A DNA stretch of 19,564 bases, from positions 1 to 19,564 of the forward strand of contig NZ_JAEHGC010000029.1 in NCBI RefSeq assembly GCF_016107705.1. Reading direction: 5' to 3'. This stretch comes from Neobacillus cucumis. Lineage in GTDB: Bacteria; Bacillota; Bacilli; Bacillales_B; DSM-18226. A model generated the notes under the pieces. It was not told the DNA's origin and made no database searches. It worked only from the letters and a program-made list of their open reading frames with translations. Shown piece by piece: positions 1 through 6,794 of the stretch. The translations under genes and the position numbers were made by a program. The number at the start of each line of letters is the position of its first letter. Within the stretch, counting starts at the first letter, position 1.

Positions 1-60
1 AGTAACGGGTGTAAGAGTTAAACAAGAGGTTGCTGCAGCAGCGTCTTTTTTTCTTATTGA
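1..60 (+). repeat. Dispersed repeat copy 1 (cut by window edge)
   Basis: Starts with a variant of the repeat head (AACGGGTG followed by AAGAGTTAAA), then a GCTGCAGCAGC-containing hairpin segment and a T-run ending in CTTATTGAAC. It matches the head and the T-rich tail of the copies near 1272, 6702, 7272 and 19278. The left end probably lies outside the window. Confidence 0.6.
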
Positions 61-239
61 ACTTACGAAACAAGATAGTTAAATAAGGTATTAACAATTG
101 CAAAGATGAATTATATATCCCTAAAAAGTATTCTTTTCTATTGATTTTAGAGGATTTTGAGTATTTTTTTAACTTGATGTGCATTTGATGCTACCTTAAT
201 ATAAACAAGTGCAAAAGTTTCTAAATAAGAGGTGTAATT

Positions 240-665
240 ATGAAGTTTGATGAGTTTACAGTTGGACAGGTCTTTGAAACTAAGTCCTTCAAAATGACAA
301 AAGCGGATATTATGAGATTTGCAGGAGAATTTGATCCTCAATATATGCATTTAGATGAGGAAAAAGCAAAGCAGGGGAGATTTGATGGAATCATCGCTTC
401 CGGACTACATACATTAAGCATTTCAGTAAGGCTTTGGATTGAACAAGGTATCTATGGTGATGATATCATCGCTGGAACAGGGATGAATAATATGAAATTT
501 ATAAAACCGGTGTATCCTGGTGATGAATTGTATACCATCGCCGAGGTTATCGATAAGAAAGAGACGAAGAATGAATCGGGAATCATTACTGTATTGTTAT
601 CTACTTACAACGATAAAGAAGATAAAGTATTAGAAGTAGACCTGTCGGGATTGATTAAGCGATGA
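240..665 (+). CDS. MaoC-like (R)-specific enoyl-CoA hydratase family protein
   Basis: This 141-residue protein has the hot-dog hydratase-2 (MaoC) signature near its N-terminus: a G-E-F-D-P-Q-Y-M-H stretch in which Asp32 and His37 fall where the family's catalytic Asp/His pair lies, followed by an Ala at the conserved spacing. The length fits a single-domain MaoC dehydratase. Such enzymes hydrate trans-2-enoyl-CoA to (R)-3-hydroxyacyl-CoA in fatty-acid or polyhydroxyalkanoate metabolism, or act on related acyl-CoA substrates; the exact substrate cannot be told from sequence. The ATG is preceded by AGAGGTG at a suitable distance. The gene stands alone, with no acyl-CoA genes beside it, so the pathway assignment is open. 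Confidence 0.85.
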   Translation: MKFDEFTVGQVFETKSFKMTKADIMRFAGEFDPQYMHLDEEKAKQGRFDGIIASGLHTLSISVRLWIEQGIYGDDIIAGTGMNNMKFIKPVYPGDELYTIAEVIDKKETKNESGIITVLLSTYNDKEDKVLEVDLSGLIKR

Positions 666-766
666 TGTGTTGTAATTGAAAATAAGTGAAATAATCTACA
701 CAAGTCAATTTAAGCTTATGGGTTAAGTATTTTCATAATTGCATTTTTGGAAAGGGTCTTATTCCA

Positions 767-839
767 CTAACGGGTGCGATTGTTCAAAAAGGGCAGTCGC
801 TTTTCTTGTTCCGCTAACTGGTAGGTAAGGTGAACAAAA
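767..839 (+). repeat. Dispersed repeat copy 2
   Basis: Head CTAACGGGTGC, a shortened middle with GGGCAGTCGC followed by TTTTCTTGTT, then the second-half motif CTAACTGGTAGGTAAGGTGAACAAAA. It lies in the intergenic stretch 666-953, which otherwise shows no gene. Confidence 0.65.
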
Positions 840-913
840 GTGAAAAAAAGACAAAAAAATTGCTCATAAAATATCCCTTTTTATCGTGGACTTGTTGTAA
901 AAATGACAGGAGA

Positions 914-938
914 AAAGCACCCATATATTGAGTGCTTT
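914..938 (-). terminator. Rho-independent terminator of the small membrane protein gene
   Basis: A perfect 7-bp stem (AAAGCAC / GTGCTTT) with an 11-nt loop. On the minus strand it is followed by a T-rich tail, 15 nt after the stop codon of the gene that ends at 954. Confidence 0.7.
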
Positions 939-953
939 CCATATTAATCCTAT

Positions 954-1139
954 TTACTTACTGAACAAGCCTTTTACACCCTTATAAATTAAGACTAGCG
1001 AGAATACTAGAACTGTTAGAATGCCAAGGATATTTGTAAATGGTGAAACGCTTTCAAGAAATGAATCAGCTAACGGAACTTTTATAAGTGCAAAACCAGA
1101 TAAAATTGTAGCAAGGAATAAGAAAATCCGATTATCCAT
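954..1139 (-). CDS. Small two-helix membrane protein, unknown function
   Basis: A 61-residue hydrophobic protein with two predicted membrane segments, roughly residues 4-22 and 36-55, separated by a short polar stretch (about residues 24-34), and a basic C-terminus. I do not recognise a family. It is supported as a real gene by a strong GGAGGAGG ribosome binding site just upstream of its ATG and by a clean terminator hairpin directly after the stop. It is transcribed against both neighbours and stands alone. The upstream region (about 1170-1225) has two TGACATAT motifs and repeated GTTACATAT motifs that might be regulatory, but no convincing promoter could be fixed. Confidence 0.65.
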   Translation of the reverse strand: MDNRIFLFLATILSGFALIKVPLADSFLESVSPFTNILGILTVLVFSLVLIYKGVKGLFSK

Positions 1140-1271
1140 TGCTTCCTCCTCCTTCCTAAGTGATTAATAAACCATATGTCAGTATTGTTACATATATGTC
1201 AAGTTTGCAACAATAGTTACATATTATCGAAAAAGAAAAATACATTTAGGTATTCAAAAATGATTCTTCAG

Positions 1272-1348
1272 CTAATGGTTGCAAGAGTTAAAGATTGGGA
1301 TTGCTGCCATCCCATTTTTTCTTATTGTGCTAACGGGGCAGTTTACTT
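1272..1348 (+). repeat. Dispersed repeat copy 3, split by the group II intron
   Basis: Head CTAATGGTTGCAAGAGTTAAAG, hairpin GGGAT-TGCTGCC-ATCCC with a T-rich tail, then the second-half motif CTAACGGGGCAGTTTA. Other copies continue past this motif with TTGAAGAAGGA. Here the run breaks at the intron 5' end (GTGCG at 1349), and AAGAAGGG reappears after the intron at about 3055. Confidence 0.7.
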
Positions 1349-1772
1349 GTGCGAAATGTTTCTGGCTTAAATTGAGGTTGGTAACAATACTCAGGTAAAG
1401 GTCAGACAGTTCCTCTCGGAACTGAAGGATTATACCGAAGAATCAAATGATGGGGTAACGCCCTTAAGGGTTCTCTCTTAGTCGAATAGCACTAGAGTTA
1501 GTAAGAATGATAGTGTTATAAGCTCGGCAAAAAGGCGTGAGAAATTACCGTAGCAGTTCGGCTGCCGAAAGCCTACTTGATGGAGTGATGTAATTCATGA
1601 TGCTTGAGTTGAATGAATATGGTGAGAATGCGGTTAAGTCTAAAAGTAAAAGGCTAAGCTGACGAACTTCTGAATGTACGGGTCTAAAACTGCAATACAT
1701 AGAAATGTGTATATCACCAAATTGTGAGGTTAGCTGTGGGTGAGTAAGAATAACTAATATAAAAATCCATGA

Positions 1773-2906
1773 TACGTTAGATTATCAAATGTCGCTCTAA
1801 ATGAACTTGATTGGTGGATCAGTAATCAGTGGGAAACATTCGAAAGCAACTTTAAATATAAGACCAGTGGAATCAAGTACCAGGGACTTAAAAAATCTGG
1901 GTTAAAAGAATGCTTTATCGTCCGTTATGCGGATGATTTTAAAGTTTTGTGCAGAACTCGGTCTCAGGCAATCAAAATGAACTATGCCATAAAAGACTTT
2001 TTGAAAAGAAGATTACACCTTGAAACCAGCGATGAGAAATCAAGGGTAATTAACTTAAAGAAAAACTCTTCCGAGTTTCTCGGCTTTACTTTTAAAGTAG
2101 TTAGGAAGGGAAAAACTAGGTTTGGTCATGTAGTCCATTCACAGATGTCGAGAAAAGCTAAGACAAATACCTCTAATAAAATTAAGGAAGCAATCAAAGC
2201 AATCCAGAAGAAGCCTTGTGTAGAAACGGTCTGGCATTACAACACAGTTGTAATGGGAATCCAAAACTACTATTCCGCAGCCACCCAAATTTCAACAAAT
2301 CTGAATGAGTTAAACTTCTATCTAAGAAAAACACTGTATAATCGTTTAAAGATTTTTAGAACAGATGCGAATCTTCATGAGATGACAAAAACTCTACAAA
2401 AAAGGTACAAAGGTTATAAATCGAAACTATACAAAATACAAAGTATGGTATTTGTGCCCATATATGCCCAGAAGCATAAAACAAACCTATGCTTTTCGCA
2501 AGAAACATGTAATTACACTGCCGAAGGTAGAGATAAAATCCACAAAAGCCTAAAGGCTGTAAATAAAAGGGTTTTATTATCAATCATGAGAAACTATATT
2601 CCAAATCGTTCAATTGAATACAATGACAATCGAATAAGTAAGTTTATTGCTCAATATGGGAAATGTGCAGTAACAGGAGCTGAACTTGCCATTAGTGACT
2701 GGCACTGCCATCACAAGAACCCGTATCACTTATCAAAAGATGATAGATTTTCAAACCTAGTGATACTCCATGAAGCCGTTCATCGACTAGTCCATCTTAA
2801 GGATAGTGAAAAGATAAAGAAACTACTCAATGTCTTAAAACTAACCAAAAAGCAAAGAGAAAAACTAAACGAATTTCGATTACAATGTAAAAATGAAGCC
2901 ATCTGA
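1773..2906 (+). pseudogene. ltrA-like (intron): Group II intron maturase (RT-X-HNH), N-terminally truncated
   Basis: The open frame begins after a TGA at 1770-1772 and keeps the segment around N-V-A-L-N-E-L-D-W-W, the Y-A-D-D reverse-transcriptase active site (codons 1926-1937), the thumb/domain X maturase region, and a C-terminal HNH domain (about 2660-2805) with Cys/His motifs including C-H-H-K-N-P. The fingers and first palm motifs (about the first 200 residues of the family) are absent. No ATG, GTG or ribosome binding site precedes the frame; the first usable start is a TTG at 1947, which is already past YADD. The protein is therefore dead as a reverse transcriptase. The deletion joins the start of the domain IV loop directly to mid-RT. 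Not to be confused with the unrelated low-temperature LtrA at 10474-11568. Confidence 0.88.
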
Positions 2907-2969
2907 TTTCGGAAGAAAGCAACATCAATCTAAATAATTACATAGAATTGAATGTATTGGATTAGTTGG

Positions 2970-3007
2970 AACGCCGTATGCGGTGAAAGTCGCACGTACG
3001 GTGTGAA
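2970..3007 (+). ncRNA. Group II intron domain V (catalytic hairpin)
   Basis: A CCGTATGCGG...CGCACGTACGG hairpin with the GTGAAAGT loop/bulge, the hallmark of bacterial group II domain V. The catalytic AGC-type triad region is replaced by an ACGCC start here, a slight departure from the usual GAGCC. Confidence 0.85.
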
Positions 3008-3093
3008 CAGGGGGAAAAGGGAGCGATAACTTCAAACCCTTACCTATCTGTATTAAGAAGGGTTACATACATAATAATATCGGGGGTGTTGGA

Positions 3094-3516
3094 ATGATTA
3101 CGGTTAGAAATGCTGAGAGTCACCTTAAAGATATGATTGGTGACGACACTGATGATATAAAAAAAGTTTGGGATGCATTCAAGGGATTTTGTAAAGAACC
3201 CGTAGAGGGGGAAGAAGATAAGCAGATTCTATTTGAATGTGGTATTTATGATTTTACTGGAGAAGAACTATTTCATTTTGGTTTTGTACGTCAGTTTTCT
3301 ATCTTTGAAGATGAGGAGTACGACCATATGGAACAACTTCACTGTTTATTTTATTTTAAACCTACCGAAGAGTTAGGAACGTTAGAGGTAGCAGAATGGT
3401 CAATGGATTATGACGATTTAGATACTTTTTTTAATCATATAGAAAACCTTCGGGAGTTTAAAATACCTTTAAATTTAAAGCCAATAAGTTCGGAGATATA
3501 TCAGGAAGAAGTTTAA
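3094..3516 (+). CDS. Uncharacterised acidic protein
   Basis: A 140-residue soluble protein, rich in Asp/Glu and aromatic residues, with no signal peptide and no membrane segment. I do not recognise a named family. Conserved-looking landmarks are a C-G-I-Y-D-F-T-G-E-E-L-F-H-F block near residues 49-62 and an acidic W-S-M-D-Y-D-D-L block near residues 102-109. Small acidic proteins of this kind are often immunity proteins of polymorphic toxins, but no toxin gene is next to it, so this is only a possibility. The ATG is preceded by GGGGGTGTTGG. The gene starts about 48 nt after the 3' end of the group II intron, so its leader may include spliced repeat sequence. Confidence 0.75.
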   Translation: MITVRNAESHLKDMIGDDTDDIKKVWDAFKGFCKEPVEGEEDKQILFECGIYDFTGEELFHFGFVRQFSIFEDEEYDHMEQLHCLFYFKPTEELGTLEVAEWSMDYDDLDTFFNHIENLREFKIPLNLKPISSEIYQEEV

Positions 3517-3528
3517 GTCTTATTTCAA

Positions 3529-3611
3529 CTAACGAGTGCTTTTGTGGAACAATAGGGTTGCTGTGTGAATCGCATTTCTTACTCGAACGAGTAGGGTAGT
3601 GAGTGAAGGAA
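3529..3611 (+). repeat. Dispersed repeat copy 4
   Basis: Head CTAACGAGTGCTTTTGTGGAAC, middle with GGGTTGCTGTGTGAATCGC followed by a T-run and CTTACTCGAACGAGTAGGGTAGTGAGTGAAGGA. It starts 12 nt after the stop of the gene ending at 3516, like other copies that follow genes closely. Confidence 0.5.
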
Positions 3612-3681
3612 TTTCTAATCGTTACGATTGTACATTATCAGTTAATGTACGACTTTTTGTCCAAAATGATAGCGAGTAAAG

Positions 3682-3715
3682 AAGTGCCCTGCCGGTAATT
3701 TATGCATGGGCACTT
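3682..3715 (-). terminator. Terminator hairpin behind the bacteriocin precursor gene
   Basis: An 8-bp stem (AAGTGCCC / GGGCACTT) extended by TGC/GCA pairing, lying 35 nt after the stop of the minus-strand precursor gene. The U-tract is better on the plus strand (TTGTTTTAATT), so it may work in both directions. Confidence 0.55.
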
Positions 3716-3749
3716 TGTTTTAATTGATATCCATTTTTTCTTTTGTAAA

Positions 3750-4028
3750 TTAGTAACCGTACCAGTCGTTGTAACCGTCGTAGTAGATATAACCACCGGC
3801 ACAACCACCACAACCACCACAACCGAAGCAACCGAAGCAACCGAAACATCGGAATCCTCCGCAACGGAATCCTCCGCAACGCATTCCACCGCCACAACGC
3901 ATTCCACCGCCACAACGCATTCCGCCAAAATGACGTGGATCATTGAGGCTTGGATCGATTGGAATTAAAGTACCGACTTGGAAATTATCCATTCCTAAAG
4001 TTTGAAGTTCATTTTGAAAATGTTGCAT
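3750..4028 (-). CDS. Heterocycloanthracin/sonorensin-type bacteriocin precursor (thiazole/oxazole-modified peptide)
   Basis: A 92-residue peptide. Residues 1-36 form a leader (M-Q-H-F-Q-N-E-L-Q-T-L ... V-G-T-L) like that of the Bacillus BA_2677/heterocycloanthracin family. The core has ten Cys at 39, 45, 51, 56, 61, 64, 67, 70, 73 and 76: three C-G-G-G-M-R-type six-residue units, then C-G-G-F-R fives, then C-x-x triplets. The tail (80-92) is Tyr-rich. Family members are modified by a cyclodehydratase/dehydrogenase complex that turns Cys into thiazoles; none of those enzymes is encoded here, which fits the known habit of this family of having the precursor away from the enzyme genes. The ATG has a strong GGGGAGG site. 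The mixed 6/5/3 spacing is unusual against the regular C-x-x repeats described for the family. A Gly/Cys-rich spore-coat-like protein is the alternative. Confidence 0.8.
   Translation of the reverse strand: MQHFQNELQTLGMDNFQVGTLIPIDPSLNDPRHFGGMRCGGGMRCGGGMRCGGFRCGGFRCFGCFGCFGCGGCGGCAGGYIYYDGYNDWYGY
3802..3926 (-). repeat. In-frame tandem repeats inside the bacteriocin core
   Basis: Nearly identical DNA units: 18 nt twice plus a partial (3881-3926), 15 nt twice (3851-3880), 9 nt three times (3823-3849), and a second 9-nt pair (3802-3819). All unit lengths are multiples of three, so copy-number changes would lengthen or shorten the core without a frameshift. Confidence 0.9.
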
Positions 4029-4602
4029 TTTTCCTCCCCTTTTTATTTAATAATTAGGCTAAGCTGACATCTAACAAGAGATTTAAACGAAGAAATTTTG
4101 TCAGTTTTGTGCAAATAAGAGATACTATGTGTACTCTCTTCAACAAATTATGAATCCTTTTAGGTTGCTGTTACTGATTTAACAGCCTATTTCACGTTAA
4201 AATTATTATGAATGTGGTTTTGAAACAATGATGATTGATTAAATTTCATATAGCTTTTCAAAAGGAAGGTACCCCTTCAGCCTTATTCTGTTTTTGGACT
4301 AAAGATGGACTACTACCCTTGTTTGAATCGGATCGAATATGTGAAGTATTTCACTTAAACTAACGGGTGCGTTAGTAAAAATGTTGTTGATTGCTTTTTA
4401 TCTTGTGTAACCAAGGATTCGGAAGCCAAAAGGCAGTATTAATAGTTCCCCCTTTTACAAACGTTTGTCAAAGGGTTAGGTACCGATCCAGGAAGGATAG
4501 GCATTTTTTTCGTATAATCATTTTTCTCGACGAAAGCTTTGCATTGTATGGGACCCACCCGCACAAACTATATGACAGAATACTAGGGAAGGTTTGTCGC
4601 AG
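4029..4602. other. 574-nt intergenic region between divergent genes
   Basis: Holds the leader of the bacteriocin gene (minus strand), a fragment of the dispersed repeat (head only, 4360-4380), and an imperfect hairpin around 4450-4476 (CCTTTTACAAACG / CGTTTGTCAAAGG). A 42-codon open frame from a TTG at 4235 to a stop at 4361 has plausible protein-like composition, but no ribosome binding site; it may be a gene scrap. No firm promoter was identified. Confidence 0.4.
4360..4380 (+). repeat. Dispersed repeat head fragment (copy 5)
   Basis: CTAACGGGTGCGTTAGT matches the head of the other copies exactly over 11 nt. The hairpin and second half are missing. Confidence 0.5.
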
Positions 4603-5457
4603 GTGCATAAAGTAAAAGTGTTTTTCAAAACTTTGATTCAAGGCTTTTTTCATCACAATATTATGTATTTAAGTTCCATCATTGCATATTTTGGAGTTGC
4701 TTCGACTATTCCTCTTACATTGCTGTTGATTTTTTTTGCATCTCTATTTATTGACGGTACTGCTGTTGAGCAGTTTCTCGATCATCTGTTTCAATCATTT
4801 ATCCCTTCTATGCCGAAAGGTGAATCATTTGTTACTACCACCATCGATCATCTAACTAAATTCCGCACTGCGGTGGGGATAATGGGCATTGGTGGACTGC
4901 TGTTGGCATCTATTGGCGGTTTCCTGTCTTTGCAAACAACGCTCGACACGATTTGTGAAGTTCGTAAATACCGTTCCTTTATTAAGCAGTACGTGATTGG
5001 GTTCGTGATGCTGGGTTTTTTGCTTCTGTTAATTCTTGTGTCTTCTCTTCTATCGGCGGTCTCACCCGAAGTCGCCATGAATATCGCAAAATTTGATGGA
5101 TTCGAATGGGTTCACATTGTTCACATCATGTCAGGGACGTTCTTCTTGTTCTTCATGTTCGTAACCTGCTTTCTCTGCTATCGGATTCTACCTTCGGCAG
5201 CACTCTCGACGAAAGCTTTGCTGACAGGAGCGATTGTGACCACAATAGGTGTTTACGTTGCACGCCAGCTGTTCGTTATTTATACCCATCATTTAGGGAA
5301 TTACGAATTGATATATGGGACACTAACGTTTACAACACTGGTCACGTTTTGGATCTATATTGTGAGCGTCCTCTTTTTGTTTGGCATGGAGTTATGTGTC
5401 ACGGTTGACCGTGTTCGTGGGTTACACCCATTACATAAGGATTATCAACCACAATAA
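4603..5457 (+). CDS. YihY/BrkB family inner membrane protein (UPF0761)
   Basis: An integral membrane protein of 284 residues with about six hydrophobic segments and the late YihY/BrkB signature: H-L-G-N-Y-E-L-I-Y-G-T-L around residues 230-241, then T-F-W-I-Y and F-G-M-E-L in the last helix. The family was once thought to be ribonuclease BN, which proved wrong; its transport or envelope role is unsettled. I chose the GTG at 4603 rather than the TTG at 4594 because GGGAAGG (4586-4592) abuts the TTG but sits about 10 nt from the GTG. It is monocistronic, with no close partner. Confidence 0.85.
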   Translation: MHKVKVFFKTLIQGFFHHNIMYLSSIIAYFGVASTIPLTLLLIFFASLFIDGTAVEQFLDHLFQSFIPSMPKGESFVTTTIDHLTKFRTAVGIMGIGGLLLASIGGFLSLQTTLDTICEVRKYRSFIKQYVIGFVMLGFLLLLILVSSLLSAVSPEVAMNIAKFDGFEWVHIVHIMSGTFFLFFMFVTCFLCYRILPSAALSTKALLTGAIVTTIGVYVARQLFVIYTHHLGNYELIYGTLTFTTLVTFWIYIVSVLFLFGMELCVTVDRVRGLHPLHKDYQPQ

Positions 5458-5619
5458 AGCATAGGATTTTTTTATTTGTTTTATCTTCTCTGCCCTATCA
5501 GGTACATGCTCTAAAATGTCCTCAATAGTCTATATAATGGATGGTACGAGAGGAAAATTTTTAACTATGTATATGTTAGCGATTGAAGGAATCAGAGTTA
5601 TATAAAGATGATATTTCTA

Positions 5620-5646
5620 CAATGATCGCTGCTGCGGTTATTTTTG
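5620..5646 (+). terminator. Terminator-like hairpin
   Basis: ATGATCGC-TGCT-GCGGTTAT forms an 8-bp stem with G-U pairs and is followed by TTTTTG. It lies 160 nt after the YihY gene and just ahead of the small ORF region. The GCTGCTGCGG core resembles the hairpin of the dispersed repeat. Confidence 0.4.
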
Positions 5647-5740
5647 CTTGTTGTAAATGGCGGTTTATTTAAAGATGAATAATCGTAAATTAATTCCCAA
5701 GACTAAAATAGAGCTTATGAAAAGCAAGGAGGCCCCCAAT

Positions 5741-5839
5741 TTGGACGCATTGGGAACAAGCAATTTTTACGATGTTACAACGTGTAATGTGAGAAAAGAC
5801 TTTTTAGAATTTTGCAGACGTAGGAAAATCACGATATGA
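5741..5839 (+). CDS. Short ORF coupled to the secreted-protein gene
   Basis: A 32-codon frame starting at a TTG that lies 8 nt after a perfect AAGGAGG (5726-5732) and ending in a TGA that overlaps the next gene's ATG as ATGA. The open frame extends upstream to an ATG at 5657, but no ribosome binding site supports that start. The peptide has two Cys and a basic C-terminus (C-R-R-R-K-I-T-I). I do not recognise it; it could be a leader peptide giving translational coupling, or the tail of a broken gene. The following gene has no other clear ribosome binding site, which favours coupling. Confidence 0.5.
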   Translation: MDALGTSNFYDVTTCNVRKDFLEFCRRRKITI

Positions 5840-6639
5840 AGAGATTTAATGCTGTCACTCTACTTCTCATAGGAATTTTTATTAATACAGACAGTCAAAT
5901 GGCTTTAGCAAAGACTAATACTAATCAACGGGTTCCTTTTTTGGAACAATTAATGATGCACTCAGTAATGCATTATGAGGTTCAAAACATTAAAATTGAA
6001 AATGATTCTGGGCAACAGCGTATATTCAGTATCAACGATGGTTTTCAAGAACGTGTGCTCAGAAAAGTGGTACACTGGCTTAATAACTCTAGCCGAGTGA
6101 ATGGAACAACTGAGATATCTTTAGAGAAACCATCCAATAAATTGACAGTAAAAACGGTAAATGATGAAGTGATTACAATTGAACCTGCTTATAAGTGTGT
6201 ACTTGGGAACAAACGCAAAACCTGTACAGCTAAAGATGGGGAATTAATCATTTCGGAGAATAGCCACAAAGTGCAAATAAAGTCCCAATCCCTATATGCT
6301 TGGCTCGTAGTAGGGTGGAAAAAAGAATTGAACGGACCTACTAAAGAAGAATTGCTTGAAGAAGCATTGTTTACACGTTATTTATATATTTTAGGTCCAT
6401 CTTATTCGGATTTTTTTATGTGTCCAAAAATCCAAATTAAGCCCATTGATGCGGACCCCAGGAGACATCTTATTTTTGCAAGTGCTTTAAGCTATTCAGG
6501 ACATCACGGTGGAGATTATGATAAACTTACTTTTTCTGTAAGGGATTCTAACCTAGAAGGGTTAAAAGTGACAAATGTAAAAATTAAGAAACATAATTCG
6601 CAAGAGGAAAGTCAAAAACAATGTCGAAAGTTCGATTAA
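5836..6639 (+). CDS. Putative secreted protein, unknown function
   Basis: A 267-residue protein with an N-terminal signal peptide: K-R near the start, a hydrophobic core (about residues 6-17) and a likely cleavage site after A-L-A near residue 25. No lipobox Cys is present. The mature part has several Cys, two of them in a C-V-L-G-N-K-R-K-T-C segment near residues 120-129, and a Trp/Tyr-rich middle (S-L-Y-A-W-L-V-V-G-W). No family recognised; the last third is loosely reminiscent of small Bacillus secreted DUF proteins, without enough match to name one. Translation likely depends on the upstream short ORF through an ATGA overlap. It lies ahead of a dispersed repeat copy. Confidence 0.75.
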   Translation: MKRFNAVTLLLIGIFINTDSQMALAKTNTNQRVPFLEQLMMHSVMHYEVQNIKIENDSGQQRIFSINDGFQERVLRKVVHWLNNSSRVNGTTEISLEKPSNKLTVKTVNDEVITIEPAYKCVLGNKRKTCTAKDGELIISENSHKVQIKSQSLYAWLVVGWKKELNGPTKEELLEEALFTRYLYILGPSYSDFFMCPKIQIKPIDADPRRHLIFASALSYSGHHGGDYDKLTFSVRDSNLEGLKVTNVKIKKHNSQEESQKQCRKFD

Positions 6640-6701
6640 ATATATTTTTATACGACAAAGGAGTTCTTCAAAATGAAAACAAGTTTGTGAAACTTCTTAC
6701 A

Positions 6702-6758
6702 CTAACGGGTGCTTATGTTAAAGATGGGATAGCTGCGGCGATTTCTGTTTTTTATTGG
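6702..6758 (+). repeat. Dispersed repeat copy 6
   Basis: Head CTAACGGGTGCTTATGTTAAAG is identical to that of the copy at 19278, followed by GGGATAGCTGCGGCGATTTC and a T-rich tail. It ends about 36 nt upstream of the next gene's start, so it forms part of that gene's leader. Confidence 0.75.
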
Positions 6759-6794
6759 GGGAACGGTTAGGAGAGTTTGAATAGGAGGAATAAT

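Larger units (their letters stand above)
1349..3046 (+). mobile_element. Group II intron, internally deleted
   Basis: The 5' boundary is placed at GTGCG (1349-1353), the group II consensus start. About 400 nt of structured, non-coding sequence corresponding to the ribozyme's 5' domains follows. The 3' side has an unmistakable domain V around 2972-3004 (CCGTATGCGGTGAAAGTCGC, then ACGTACGG) and a domain VI-like hairpin ending in an AY at about 3046. Between them is a maturase remnant. At about 1.7 kb it is short for an intron with an RT-X-HNH maturase, because the protein's N-terminal half is missing. The ribozyme ends look intact, so splicing with a maturase supplied in trans is conceivable but unproven. 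It is inserted in the second half of dispersed repeat copy 3. Exact ends are inferred, within a few nucleotides. Confidence 0.85.

Noticed and set aside
1176..1370. 64-residue ORF across the repeat and intron 5' end
   Set aside because: It crosses the repeat hairpin and ends inside the intron; no ribosome binding site, and composition is not protein-like.
3802..3926. CRISPR-like array
   Set aside because: The units are 9-18 nt, contiguous, without spacers, and in frame within one gene.
3638..3968. Other long frames overlapping the bacteriocin precursor in both strands
   Set aside because: They read the repetitive DNA in other frames (poly-Val, poly-Thr, Trp-Leu-Arg runs) and have no ribosome binding site; only the frame at 3750-4028 has a leader and a strong site.
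4051..4066. GGCTAAGCTGAC shared with the group II intron at about 1651
   Set aside because: A 12-nt identity without any extension on either side; most likely chance.
4848..5408. Frames inside the YihY gene on both strands
   Set aside because: Shadows of the real gene; no ribosome binding sites and no domain content.
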